Of a stretch of DNA of 64,000 bases, positions 26,516 through 34,849 are shown one piece after another (the stretch's first letter is position 1; each line of letters starts with the position of its first letter). A model generated the notes under the pieces. The model worked only from the letters and a program-made list of their open reading frames with translations. It did not search any database and was not told the origin of the DNA. The position numbers and the translations under genes were made by a program. Location of the stretch: contig NZ_JAFIDN010000003.1 of assembly GCF_017921895.1 (NCBI RefSeq), positions 1 to 64,000 on the forward strand. The letters run 5' to 3'. Source of the stretch: Natronogracilivirga saccharolytica (GTDB lineage: Bacteria > Bacteroidota > Rhodothermia > Balneolales > Natronogracilivirgulaceae).

Positions 26516-27037
26516 ATGGATGAACAAAACAACGTGCAAAACGAAGAAATGGAGAAAACGGTAGAAGGCGGGAAGTTTCTGACGTTTTATCTCGGCGAAG
26601 AGGAGTATGCCATAGAAATCCTGAAAGTGCAGGAGATTATCGGGCTGATGTCGATTACACCGGTGCCGAACATGCCTGCCTACATCAGAGGTGTCCTCAA
26701 TCTGCGCGGGAAAATAATTCCTGTCATGGACTTGCGGTCGCGTTTCGGCCTTCCCGCGGTTGATGACACGACAGAAACCTGTATTGTGGTTATTCAGGAT
26801 GGTCAGTACCGGATGGGCACGGTGGTGGACAAGGTTTCCGAGGTAGCCAACATTGACGGTGGTGATATCGAGGATGTTCCTTCCTTCGGCAATAACAAAA
26901 GCAGTGAATATCTGGCTGGAATCGGCAAGCAGGAGGATTCGGTCAAATTGATTCTGGATGTTACAAGGGTTCTTTTTGATGTTCCTGAAGAGCTGAAGGG
27001 GAAAAAGGAGAAGGAAACGGCTGCTGCCGAGGCTTGA
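26516..27037 (+). CDS. cheW: Chemotaxis coupling protein CheW
   Basis: A 173-residue CheW adaptor that joins receptors to CheA. The fold is marked by FLTFYLGEEEYAIEILKVQEIIG, MPAYIRGVLNLRGKIIPVMDLRSRFG, CIVVIQDGQYRMGTVVDKVSEVANI and YLAGIGKQEDSVKLILDVTRVLF. The N- and C-termini are acidic or lysine-rich tails. ATG at 26516, with AAAGG eight bases before, is a better start than the in-frame GTG at 26507. It is followed by a 178-nt gap before the second chemoreceptor gene. Confidence 0.95.
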   Translation: MDEQNNVQNEEMEKTVEGGKFLTFYLGEEEYAIEILKVQEIIGLMSITPVPNMPAYIRGVLNLRGKIIPVMDLRSRFGLPAVDDTTETCIVVIQDGQYRMGTVVDKVSEVANIDGGDIEDVPSFGNNKSSEYLAGIGKQEDSVKLILDVTRVLFDVPEELKGKKEKETAAAEA

Positions 27038-27215
27038 CGGCAGGAGTTTGATGCTTTCCGGATATGTAAAATCTGTCCGGACGGAGTTGGTACAGTTTGC
27101 CGGAGGTGCTGTTTCGATGGCAAAAAATCTGACAGAATGTTCTGAGTATTGATAGAGGGTTTAAAGTCAAAATAGATGTATTAGTCATTCAATTAATGTT
27201 AAAGAGGGGGCAATT

Positions 27216-29300
27216 ATGAAAGGTAATAACAAGAGTTCCGTTGAGCAGGGAAAGAAAGGAAGGTCATGGACCATTGGCAAAAAGCTTATTGTGTCATTTC
27301 TGGGTGTGGCACTGATTACATTCATTGTAGGCCTTCTGGGTTATGGCGGTGCCGTGCTTAGTGATAATTATATGGAAGAAATAGGGGAGGTGCGGTTGCC
27401 CAGTGTGGCCAGTTTGCTTCAAATGGAGGCAGAAGCCGAAAATATTCGCGGAACCATGCGAACGCTTAACATCCCCGGACTTCCACGGGATCTGCGCCGG
27501 CAGCAGTATGTGCATATAGAGGAAGCCAATCAGCGTTATCAGGAAGCCTGGGATATATTTGAGCCCTTGCCGCAGACAGAAGAGGAGGCAAGGCTGTGGA
27601 ACCAGTTTGTCCCGGTAGATGAAGAATGGAGCGGGTACACGGATGAGGCCCTTGACCTGGCCCGGCAGTTTGATGACATCGGAATTGCAAACCCGCAGGA
27701 GCTGGAGCGGGAACTGGAGCGGTTTATGAAAGACCATTACATGGTGGTTCAGGAGGTGCTGCACATGCTTCATGTAGATCAGCAAACGTTTGCTGGCGGT
27801 GATGATCATACCGCATGCAACGCCGGAGAGTGGCTGCCCGATTACCGTACCGACAACCCTGAACTTGCTGCGCTTATCCGCAATTTTGAGGAGCCTCACA
27901 GGGCGTTCCACGAAGCTGTCGGACAAATGAAAGAATTGGTGGAAGCCGGCGAGACCGAACAGGCTGCAGAGCTATACGAGGAAGCATTTATTGCAAACAT
28001 GGAAGCGGTTTTCGGACAGTTCGATGATATGCTTGCTATGGCAGATGAAGCAACAATGGCACTTGAAACTTCACAGGATCTGCTTTTCGGCTCTCTGCAG
28101 GAAACACAGGATGAAGCCCTGGATTTGTTGTATGCCCTTGTCAGCGAAAACATGGAAATTGCAGCCGGGGAAGTTGAGAGAGCGACAACCAGCTCTGCCG
28201 TGGTTCGTGCTTCAACACTTTTCGGTCTGGCCATCGGTGTCATCCTGGCCATTGGTCTTGGTATTCTGATCAGCCGCTCTATTAATAATTCGCTAAGACG
28301 CATTATCGATGGACTGAACAGCGGTTCGGAGCAGGTAAATGCCTCTTCAACCCAGCTTTCAAGCTCGAGTCAGCAGCTGTCAGAAAGCTCCAGTGAGCAG
28401 GCAGCCGGATTGCAGCAGACAACGTCATCGCTTGAGGAGATGTCTTCGCAGACAAAGCAGACAGCTGAAAATGCATCCCAGGCCGAACAGGCCATGCGGG
28501 AAACAGAGCCCAAAGTCCAGCAGGGTATGGAAGCCATGGAGCGAATGTCCAAAGCCATGGGCGAGATTCAGGAGTCTTCACAGGAGACATCAAAAATCAT
28601 CAAAACCATTGATGATATCGCATTTCAGACCAATTTGCTGGCACTTAATGCTGCCGTTGAGGCTGCCAGGGCCGGTGAAGCCGGAAAAGGATTCGCTGTA
28701 GTGGCCGAGGAGGTCAGGAACCTGGCACAGCGAAGCGCCGAAGCGGCAAGTAATACGTCCGAACTCATTGAGAAATCGCAGACAAGCTCTCAGAACGGAG
28801 CATCTGTTGTCAAGGAGGTTTCTGAAAACCTGGAAAGCATTAAAGACAGTGTTACCAACGTGAGTACACTGGTTGTTGAGATCTCGGCTGCCGGCAAGGA
28901 GCAGGCCAATGGCATATCCGAACTGAACTCGGTAATGTCGGAGATGGACAAGGCGGTTCAGGGCAATGCCTCTTCTTCAGAGGAGACGGCGAGTGCCGCT
29001 GAGGAGCTGTCGTCGCAGGCAACAGAGCTGCGCAATATGGTAGGTGATCTTGTGGGACTGGTCGGAGGCACGCACGAACAGAGCTACTCGGGAAACAGAG
29101 CGGACATTCGTTCTCAGGCTGACTGGCAGGGCGGCTCGGCAGCAGGTAAAGGAACGGGTTCTTTTGCCGGTAAACTGAAAAAACCTTCGGCAGCTCAAAA
29201 AGCTGAAAGAAGTGAGAGTGGTAATGGAAAGACATCATCCGGCAGTAAAGACCCCAAAAGGCTGATTCCACTGGAAGATGACGATCTCAGTGATTTCTGA
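27216..29300 (+). CDS. Methyl-accepting chemotaxis protein with zinc-binding-like sensor
   Basis: A 694-residue chemoreceptor. TM1 is at about 27-48, the periplasmic helical region covers 49-320, TM2 is at about 327-350, and a conserved signalling tip ([38 protein letters not shown]) lies at about 465-505. Inside the sensor a motif H198-x2-C201-x2-GEW is followed by H228-x3-H232. These are three His and one Cys, the ligand set of CZB-type zinc-binding receptor domains, though here on the outer side. The C-terminus ends [10 protein letters not shown] after a flexible linker, which looks like a tethering peptide for CheR or CheB. AAAGAGGGGG upstream is a good ribosome site. Confidence 0.95.
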   Translation: MKGNNKSSVEQGKKGRSWTIGKKLIVSFLGVALITFIVGLLGYGGAVLSDNYMEEIGEVRLPSVASLLQMEAEAENIRGTMRTLNIPGLPRDLRRQQYVHIEEANQRYQEAWDIFEPLPQTEEEARLWNQFVPVDEEWSGYTDEALDLARQFDDIGIANPQELERELERFMKDHYMVVQEVLHMLHVDQQTFAGGDDHTACNAGEWLPDYRTDNPELAALIRNFEEPHRAFHEAVGQMKELVEAGETEQAAELYEEAFIANMEAVFGQFDDMLAMADEATMALETSQDLLFGSLQETQDEALDLLYALVSENMEIAAGEVERATTSSAVVRASTLFGLAIGVILAIGLGILISRSINNSLRRIIDGLNSGSEQVNASSTQLSSSSQQLSESSSEQAAGLQQTTSSLEEMSSQTKQTAENASQAEQAMRETEPKVQQGMEAMERMSKAMGEIQESSQETSKIIKTIDDIAFQTNLLALNAAVEAARAGEAGKGFAVVAEEVRNLAQRSAEAASNTSELIEKSQTSSQNGASVVKEVSENLESIKDSVTNVSTLVVEISAAGKEQANGISELNSVMSEMDKAVQGNASSSEETASAAEELSSQATELRNMVGDLVGLVGGTHEQSYSGNRADIRSQADWQGGSAAGKGTGSFAGKLKKPSAAQKAERSESGNGKTSSGSKDPKRLIPLEDDDLSDF

Positions 29301-29309
29301 AATCAATAA

Positions 29310-29358
29310 CACTCCGTATCCCGGTTTCTTTGTCTCCGGAAGTCCGGGGTATGGAGTG
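29310..29358 (+). terminator. Strong hairpin after second chemoreceptor gene
   Basis: A 15-bp stem pairs CACTCCGTATCCCGG with CCGGGGTATGGAGTG (two wobble pairs) around a 19-nt loop. It starts nine bases after the stop codon. Only GCTTTATT follows, so it may protect the 3' end or end transcription weakly rather than act as a classical terminator. Confidence 0.5.
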
Positions 29359-29457
29359 GCTTTATTCAGGGTTAATTCCCTGTCTGCCCGGATTCTGACG
29401 GTTTGTTGCCGGCATTTTTTTACACAGTAATATCATAACAACTATTATGGTGAATGG

Positions 29458-30300
29458 ATGAAGTTCTTCAATAATCATGCGGAAGATTTGACCAGGCTGG
29501 AGCTGCCAAGTTCTGATTTCAACAAGGTACGCAAGCTGCTGCATGATTATTGCGGAATTTATATCCAGGAAGGCAAGGAGGCGCTGGTCAAGGCCCGCAT
29601 GCTCAAACGGATCCGGCATCTCAAGCTGCGCGGATTCAAGGAGTATCTGGATTTCATGGACAGCGACGAGTCGGGAGCCGAGTTTCTTGCTCTTGTGGAT
29701 GTCCTCACCACCAACAAAACCAGTTTTTTCCGGGAAAGTCAGCACTTTGAATTTCTGCGGGAGGAGGTGCTGCCAAATACCCGGCAAAGGGATCTGAAGT
29801 GGTGGTCGGCGGGATGCTCATCGGGGGAAGAACCTGTCTCCTGTGCCATCACCTGGCTGGAAGAGCAGCCCGATTACGGGAGTGGGTCACTGAAAATCCT
29901 GGCAACGGACATCGCACAATCCATGCTGCAGATCGGTAAGAGCGGTATTTATGCAGCGGAAAAACTGCACGGCATTCCGGGTTTTGTCGTAAACAAGTAC
30001 TTTTCAAAGCTCCCGGAAACCCCGCCGTCATACCGCCTTGATCCGGCAGTCAGAAAAATGATCAGCTACGCCCGGCTGAATCTCAAAGAGTCCTGGCCGA
30101 TGAAGGGCCCTTTTCATGTAATAATGTGCAGAAATGTCATGATTTATTTTAATCGTCAGACGCAGGAAGAGCTGGTATCACGGTTTCATCGTCTGCTCGA
30201 GCCGGGCGGATATCTGTTCCTTGGCCACTCCGAGAGCATGCAGGGCAACAGCTCGCGGTTCAGGAACATCAGGCCGGCGGTATATCAAAAAATCAGGTGA
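29458..30300 (+). CDS. cheR: Chemoreceptor methyltransferase CheR
   Basis: A 280-residue SAM-dependent methyltransferase that methylates receptor glutamates. An N-terminal helical domain (residues 15-85) precedes the catalytic domain. The SAM motif is WWSAGCSSGEEPVSCAIT. LTTNKTSFFRE and the late motif MCRNVMIYFNRQTQEEL complete the family signature, and GGYLFLGHSES closes it. All are intact. It begins a run of adaptation genes: cheD follows within 8 nt, then cheY, cheX and cheB. Confidence 0.95.
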   Translation: MKFFNNHAEDLTRLELPSSDFNKVRKLLHDYCGIYIQEGKEALVKARMLKRIRHLKLRGFKEYLDFMDSDESGAEFLALVDVLTTNKTSFFRESQHFEFLREEVLPNTRQRDLKWWSAGCSSGEEPVSCAITWLEEQPDYGSGSLKILATDIAQSMLQIGKSGIYAAEKLHGIPGFVVNKYFSKLPETPPSYRLDPAVRKMISYARLNLKESWPMKGPFHVIMCRNVMIYFNRQTQEELVSRFHRLLEPGGYLFLGHSESMQGNSSRFRNIRPAVYQKIR

Positions 30301-30307
30301 TGCATAC

Positions 30308-30817
30308 ATGAAGACGATTGTTGGTGTCAGTGATGTAAAAATTTCCAATATAGCCGGTGAGGAGCTGGTGACCTATGCGCTCGGGAGCTGCCTTGGAGTA
30401 GCCGTTTACGATCCTGTGGCCATGGTGGGCGGTTTGCTCCATGTGATGCTGCCGCTGTCGAAGGCGGATCCGGACAAGGCCCGGCAAAAGCCGGCAATGT
30501 ATGTGGATACCGGGTTTTCACAGCTACTGAACGGTTGTTATGATTTTGGTGCCAGTAAGAAAAACATGCATGTGGTGGTGGCCGGAGGTGCTTCCATGAA
30601 ACAGGCGGGGAACGGCGACTACTTCAAAATCGGGAAACGCAATTTCACTGTTTTGCGCAAACTCTTATGGAAAAACGGATTCATAATTGCCGCCCAGGAT
30701 GTGGGGGGATACAATTCCAGAACAATGTCGCTCCGGATATCCGACGGACTGGTCACCATCAACAAAAAACCGTTTTATCACCATCAGAATACATACTCCA
30801 GTACATCCGGTTTTTAA
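30308..30817 (+). CDS. cheD: Chemoreceptor glutamine deamidase CheD
   Basis: A 169-residue deamidase of receptor glutamines, and a known partner of CheC-type phosphatases. The catalytic cysteine is in TYALGSCLGVAVYD and the histidine is in GGLLHVMLP; VAGGASM and DVGGYNSRTMSLRISDG complete the family pattern. The correct start is ATG at 30308, eight bases after the cheR stop; a longer frame from 30221 overlaps cheR and adds only an unrelated tail. Its presence beside two CheX-type genes fits CheD-linked adaptation. Confidence 0.94.
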   Translation: MKTIVGVSDVKISNIAGEELVTYALGSCLGVAVYDPVAMVGGLLHVMLPLSKADPDKARQKPAMYVDTGFSQLLNGCYDFGASKKNMHVVVAGGASMKQAGNGDYFKIGKRNFTVLRKLLWKNGFIIAAQDVGGYNSRTMSLRISDGLVTINKKPFYHHQNTYSSTSGF

Positions 30818-30902
30818 TGACACTGACAGGCACCCGGATTATGACCCTTTTTAGTTCACTATCAATAATTTATTCACAACCCATAACCAACCGTTCATAC
30901 AA

Positions 30903-31289
30903 ATGGCATTGCGCGCTTTAATCGTTGATGACTGTTCGGTAACCCGGTTCATGATCGCCAAAACCCTTCGTTTGGGTGATATTGAATTCGACAAGATATA
31001 CTATGCCATGGATGGCCGCGAAGGGCTGGCCGTTATGGATAATCATCCGATCGATTTGCTGCTCATGGACATCAACATGCCGGTCATGGACGGACGGGAA
31101 ATGCTGGAAATCGTACGTCAGCGGCCATACGGCAAAAACCTCCCGGTCCTCATCATTTCGTCGGAAAGCAACACCCGGCAGATTGAACATTTTCAGGAAA
31201 TTGCAGCCGGGTTCATTCACAAACCTTTTACAGTGGAACAACTCAGAAACACGGTCCGAAACACAATTTTGCAGAACTATGAAGAATAG
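30903..31289 (+). CDS. cheY: CheY-like response regulator, second
   Basis: A 128-residue receiver with the acidic pair in IVDDCS, phosphoacceptor D56 in LLLMDINMPVMDG, switch serine in IISSESN and lysine in FIHKPFT. The IISSESN and FIHKPF segments are close to those of the third CheY at 32877 (IVSTESN, FVHKPF), so these two are probably a recent pair, distinct from the one at 22680. Its last 11 bases overlap the start of the CheX-type gene that follows, which argues for coupled translation of regulator and phosphatase. Confidence 0.92.
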   Translation: MALRALIVDDCSVTRFMIAKTLRLGDIEFDKIYYAMDGREGLAVMDNHPIDLLLMDINMPVMDGREMLEIVRQRPYGKNLPVLIISSESNTRQIEHFQEIAAGFIHKPFTVEQLRNTVRNTILQNYEE

Positions 31290-31740
31290 CCTGAACGAAA
31301 AAATTTACAGCACGGCAGCAGAAACGTTTGAAATGATGTGCTACATGTTTCCGCTTGAAGAGTTTGAAGTTGAAGAAACCGAAAAAATGGAGGAGTCCGG
31401 GTCTGTTGTATCCGTGGTGAATTTTGACGGAGCATCACACGGCGGAATGATCCTGCGCGCATCTCGGGACCTGGTTGATGCCATTGCAGATAATATGCTC
31501 GGAAGTGATGATGCCACCGAAGAGCAGAAGCACGGTGCGCTCTGTGAAATCGCCAATATTATCTGCGGGAATGTCGTGCCTGCTTTTTCCGACGGCGAAG
31601 AGATCAGCTATATCCGGCCGCCAAGGATAGCCGCACCAGGCGAGCAGCCCCACAGTCTGTTTGACTCGATGAATCACAGCGAAACGGTACGGATTCATCT
31701 GGATGAAGGCAGTGCGGAAATATCAGTTTATTACTCCTGA
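31279..31740 (+). CDS. CheX-type chemotaxis phosphatase, second
   Basis: A 153-residue CheC/CheX-family protein. The active-site E-x2-N lies in GALCEIANIICGNVVPAF; MLGSDDATEEQ before it and SETVRIHLDEGSAEISVYYS at the end are typical strands and helices. Translation starts at ATG 31279, inside the end of the second cheY gene (11-nt overlap); a longer open frame from 30976 is only the other frame of cheY. It probably dephosphorylates the CheY encoded just before it. Confidence 0.85.
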   Translation: MKNSLNEKIYSTAAETFEMMCYMFPLEEFEVEETEKMEESGSVVSVVNFDGASHGGMILRASRDLVDAIADNMLGSDDATEEQKHGALCEIANIICGNVVPAFSDGEEISYIRPPRIAAPGEQPHSLFDSMNHSETVRIHLDEGSAEISVYYS

Positions 31741-31770
31741 ACAGGTACTTATTCAGCATATGGAGATGAC

Positions 31771-32847
31771 ATGATCAAGGTTCTGGTTGTAGATGATTCG
31801 GCGCTGGTGAGAAAAATTCTCACCGAAGAGCTTAACCGCCAAAAAGATATTGAGGTGGTGGGGACGGCAATTGACCCGTACGCTGCCCGTGACAAGATCA
31901 TTGAGCTCAAACCGGATGTTCTGACTCTGGACCTGGAAATGCCCAGAATGGACGGTCTCTCTTTTCTGGAAAAACTGATGAAACACTATCCGATGCCGGT
32001 GGTGGTTGTGAGTTCTCTGACTCCGAAGAACAGTGAAAATGCGCTGATGGCGCTGCGCCTTGGGGCCGTGGATGTCATCTGCAAGCCCGGCTCAGCCTAT
32101 TCAACCCAGAATATCTCCGTCCAGATTGTCAAAGCCATCCGGACCGCATCTGTTGCACGCTTTGACAGAACCGCAGTTACGGAGCAGGAGGCCGGAAACG
32201 GCAGAGCAGCGGCAGGTGAAGCACCGGTCCGTGAAGCGGGACTCATCCATACAACCAGCAAACTGATTGCCATGGGGGCTTCAACAGGCGGGACCCGGGC
32301 CATCGAATTGGTGCTCAAATCACTTCCGCCTGATACCCCCGGCATTGCCATGGTACAGCACATGCCGCCGGTGTTTACAACCACTTTTGCGGAGCGGCTT
32401 AATCAGATAAGTCCGCTTGAAGTCCGGGAAGCCCGCGACCGTGACAGAATCTCTCCCGGTGTGGCCCTGCTAGCCCCGGGCAATTACCATATGCAGGTGG
32501 AAAAAAGCGGGGCAAGTTATTATGTGCGGATCAAACAGGGTCCGCCGGTACATCATCAGCGTCCCAGTGTTGATGTACTGTTTCACTCCGTTGCCAGTGC
32601 GGCCGGTGTCAATGCCACCGGCGTGCTGATGACCGGTATGGGGTCGGATGGAGCCAAAGGCATGCTGGCAATGAAACAAGCCGGGGCGCACAATATCGTT
32701 CAAAACGAAGCTACCTCTGTGGTTTTCGGAATGCCCAGAGAAGCTATCAAAATCGGGGCAGCTTCAGAAATTTCGGCACTGGCCGATATTCCCGGTAGAA
32801 TCGTTGCCAATGTAAAAAAGACTAAAACAGCCCAGAGTCAGGGATAG
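31771..32847 (+). CDS. cheB: Chemotaxis methylesterase CheB
   Basis: A 358-residue response regulator-methylesterase that removes methyl groups from receptors. The receiver has D54 in LTLDLEMPRMDG and lysine in VICKPG. The catalytic domain carries the serine in MGASTGGTRAIE, the histidine in MVQHMPPVFTTTFAERL and the aspartate in TGMGSDGAKGMLAM. All are intact and the length is normal. It is followed 29 nt later by the third CheY gene. Confidence 0.96.
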   Translation: MIKVLVVDDSALVRKILTEELNRQKDIEVVGTAIDPYAARDKIIELKPDVLTLDLEMPRMDGLSFLEKLMKHYPMPVVVVSSLTPKNSENALMALRLGAVDVICKPGSAYSTQNISVQIVKAIRTASVARFDRTAVTEQEAGNGRAAAGEAPVREAGLIHTTSKLIAMGASTGGTRAIELVLKSLPPDTPGIAMVQHMPPVFTTTFAERLNQISPLEVREARDRDRISPGVALLAPGNYHMQVEKSGASYYVRIKQGPPVHHQRPSVDVLFHSVASAAGVNATGVLMTGMGSDGAKGMLAMKQAGAHNIVQNEATSVVFGMPREAIKIGAASEISALADIPGRIVANVKKTKTAQSQG

Positions 32848-32876
32848 AAAACTATTTTTAAACAAATCGTACGAAA

Positions 32877-33257
32877 ATGAGTCTGAATATATTAGTTGTA
32901 GATGACAGTGCGGTGATGAGGAAAATGATCATCAAAACGCTTAACATGAGCGGCATTCCCCTGGGTAATATCATGGAGGCTTCTGATGGCAAAGAGGGTT
33001 TGCAGAAGCTCGAGGAGAACTGGATTGATCTGCTGATGATTGACATAAATATGCCGGTTATGGATGGCATGGAGATGCTCAATCACGTGAGAAGCAACCC
33101 GAGGACCAAAGATACACCGGTGCTGATCGTCTCAACGGAAAGCAACGAACAGCGAATCGCCAATTTCTATAAACTCGGTGCCTCTTTCGTCCACAAACCG
33201 TTTACCCCGGAAGAGCTGCGGCAGGAGATCAGCCGCATGACGGATATTCCCGCCTGA
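32877..33257 (+). CDS. cheY: CheY-like response regulator, third
   Basis: A 126-residue receiver: acidic pair in VVDDSAVMRK, phosphoacceptor D56 in LLMIDINMPVMDGMEML, switch serine/threonine in LIVSTESNEQ and lysine in FVHKPFT. It is similar to the second CheY. It is the last gene of the plus-strand chemotaxis block and converges on the histidine kinase gene at 33292, with 34 nt between their stops. A short GAGCT/AGCTC hairpin lies in the gap. Confidence 0.92.
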   Translation: MSLNILVVDDSAVMRKMIIKTLNMSGIPLGNIMEASDGKEGLQKLEENWIDLLMIDINMPVMDGMEMLNHVRSNPRTKDTPVLIVSTESNEQRIANFYKLGASFVHKPFTPEELRQEISRMTDIPA

Positions 33258-33291
33258 GATTGTCCTGTGAGCTGACACACGGGAGCTGTTT

Positions 33292-34359
33292 CTAGCTCAT
33301 GCCGCGCGGAGGCAGGAGAAGGGTGAATGTTACCCCTTTCTTCCCGGAATTGCTTGTCTGAATTATCGTAATACCCAGTTGCCGGCAAATAAGATAAGCT
33401 ATGGTCAGCCCGATGCCCATGTTTTGCGGCTTGTTTGTGATGAAGGGTGAAAAAATCCGCTCATTCAGATATTCGGGAACCGGGTCACCATAGTTGGTGA
33501 CATGAACCTTTAGGGGAGATTCCAAAATGATCTGAACGGGCTTTCTTTTTCCAGCTGTGTGTTCAAGAGCATTTGTAATCAGCAGCTGGAAGAGTTTTTC
33601 GATTTTTTGGCGGCTGCTCGAGATCGCCTGCCCGCGGCTATGCTGGCGTATTTCTATGCGCTTTTGTGTTTTCTTGTCCAGGCTTTTGATGTAATCCATG
33701 GCAACGGATCCGACGTTGATGCTGCTGACATCGTGCCGGGTTTCGGCCGTGTGCAGGGTTTCGAGTTCATCAAGCATATCGTTCAGCTGATCCATGCCGG
33801 AACTGAGCTTGGTAACACGATGCCGGATCTGCTTTGCCATTGGGTCGTCCATGAGCATATCGAGATAGCCCTGCATTCCGGTCATCGGTGACCGCAGCCG
33901 GTGCAGCACCAGGCCCACCATATCGCGTGCCGTATGGATTTCCTTCATGGAGGGAAGTCCCGGACAAGGTGAAAGCATGATCATCTCCAGGCTGAGATCC
34001 TCCCATGCAAACGTCTGTTTTTCGCAGACAAGCCACTCTTCATCGAAATAGACCATGTTGCAGGCTTCGGAGATCTGCTCTTCATAGCAGAGAATGTTCG
34101 AAACCGGAACATTTTCAAGGCTTCTTTCAGGATAAAGAGCAGAAACGGTATCATTTGCCAGCAGAATGGTCCCGTCACTTTTGTTTGTGAGGAATACAGG
34201 ATTCGGCTGCATGTTGATGAGCAGCTTTAGTCCCTGCATGGATTTTTTTTCCTGCGGGGGGGAGCAGACGGATGCTGTCCGGCCGGATTCCATGCAGGCG
34301 CCTCCTGTTTCTGCAGATATGCTGTGATGTATTCTCAAAAAATCGATATCAGAAATCAT
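33292..34359 (-). CDS. Cytoplasmic PAS histidine kinase, FleS/FlrB-like
   Basis: A 355-residue soluble kinase with no membrane helix. A PAS-like domain (about 45-120: NPVFLTNKSDGTILLANDTVSALYPE) is followed by a dimerisation helix with H153 in LVLHRLRSPMTGMQGYLDML. The ATPase domain has LLITNALEHTAG, VTNYGDPVPEYLNERIFSPF and NMGIGLTIAYLICRQLG. This layout matches FleS/FlrB, the kinases that activate the sigma-54 enhancer-binding protein of flagellar genes. It sits next to the sigma-54 promoter of the flgB operon, which supports that role. The partner regulator is not in the window. It could instead belong to chemotaxis. Confidence 0.8.
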   Translation of the reverse strand: MISDIDFLRIHHSISAETGGACMESGRTASVCSPPQEKKSMQGLKLLINMQPNPVFLTNKSDGTILLANDTVSALYPERSLENVPVSNILCYEEQISEACNMVYFDEEWLVCEKQTFAWEDLSLEMIMLSPCPGLPSMKEIHTARDMVGLVLHRLRSPMTGMQGYLDMLMDDPMAKQIRHRVTKLSSGMDQLNDMLDELETLHTAETRHDVSSINVGSVAMDYIKSLDKKTQKRIEIRQHSRGQAISSSRQKIEKLFQLLITNALEHTAGKRKPVQIILESPLKVHVTNYGDPVPEYLNERIFSPFITNKPQNMGIGLTIAYLICRQLGITIIQTSNSGKKGVTFTLLLPPRGMS

Positions 34360-34570
34360 TCATACAGGACAATAGTAGTGACAAAGAGACGATGGCTGTT
34401 CAAATAGTTTCCGGATGCAAGATGCATGCCTTACTGCTTATCAGCCATTATTTGAAAAACTTAAACGGTGATGAAAGACGCGGGGAAAAAATTGCCAGCG
34501 CCGTGGCGCTTTTGTCTCAGGCCGGAAACCGGAACCGTCCGATATAAAAAAAGAACACCGGATCATGGAA

Positions 34571-34586
34571 TGGCACGGCAGTTGCT
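34571..34586 (+). promoter_or_regulatory. Sigma-54 promoter of the flgB flagellar operon
   Basis: TGGCACG, four bases, TTGCT: an exact match to the -24/-12 consensus TGGCACG-N4-TTGCW, with GG at 34572 and GC at 34584, twelve bases apart. Transcription should begin about 34597, exactly where a small hairpin (GTGGAT/ATCCAC, 34597-34615) starts. The leader to the flgB start codon is then about 253 nt and contains both tandem RNA elements. TTGCTGT and a distant ACAGCAA (34629-34635) form an inverted repeat around the start site. Enhancer sites should lie in 34360-34550, where I see no clear motif. Confidence 0.9.
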
Positions 34587-34651
34587 GTAATACAGGGTGG
34601 ATATAATGAATCCACAGATTCAGTAAAACAGCAACAGCACATTTTGATGTA

Positions 34652-34728
34652 CAAATGAAATGCACATGACCGGGCTGGCGCCCGGACACACAGGCGCATG
34701 ATTAATCACGGCCATGGAATTACATCTG
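34652..34728 (+). ncRNA. Structured leader RNA motif, copy 1 (candidate riboswitch)
   Basis: The first of three copies of a motif of about 75 nt. A terminal stem pairs CAAATG with CATCTG (one mismatch), continues AAT/ATT and C-A-CATG/CATGG, and ends in a junction. P2 is a 6-bp hairpin CCGGGC(TGGC)GCCCGG at 34670-34685. The invariant single-stranded CACACAG (34687-34693) and ATGATTA (34698-34704) follow. Its 3' arm is 24 nt from the 5' arm of copy 2. Structure is deduced by eye from three copies. The family is not one I know, and the ligand is unknown. Confidence 0.75.
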
Positions 34729-34752
34729 ACCATATAAATCAGAAATTTTAAA

Positions 34753-34823
34753 CAGATGAAATACCCATGGCGGCTTACCGTCACACAGGAGCATGATTAT
34801 AGCCAACATGGGTACTACATTTG
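34753..34823 (+). ncRNA. Structured leader RNA motif, copy 2 (candidate riboswitch)
   Basis: The second copy in tandem, 26 nt before the flgB start. CAGATG pairs with CATTTG (one G-U), and AATACCCATG pairs with CATGGGTACT (one mismatch). P2 is GCGG(CTTA)CCGT at 34770-34781. CACACAG is at 34782-34788 and ATGATTA at 34793-34799. Its first 14 bases, with the preceding TTAA, are identical to copy 3 (TTAAACAGATGAAATACC). The ATG at 34793 inside the conserved block could be mistaken for the flgB start. Tandem aptamers usually sharpen a response, which is an inference here. Confidence 0.78.
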
Positions 34824-34849
34824 ACGTCAGAATCACAAATTATAAACAC

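Noticed and set aside
27089-27100. Possible sigma-54 site before the second chemoreceptor gene (TGGTACAGTTTGC)
   Set aside because: GG and GC are 10 bases apart, not 12.
33258-33300. GACACACGGGAGC between cheY and the kinase gene as a fourth copy of the RNA element
   Set aside because: It resembles CACACAG only in part, has no ATGATTA block and no terminal stem.
34793-34849. ATG at 34793 as the flgB start
   Set aside because: This ATG belongs to the invariant ATGATTA block of the RNA element; the extra 19 residues are not FlgB-like, and ATG 34850 fits the family start.
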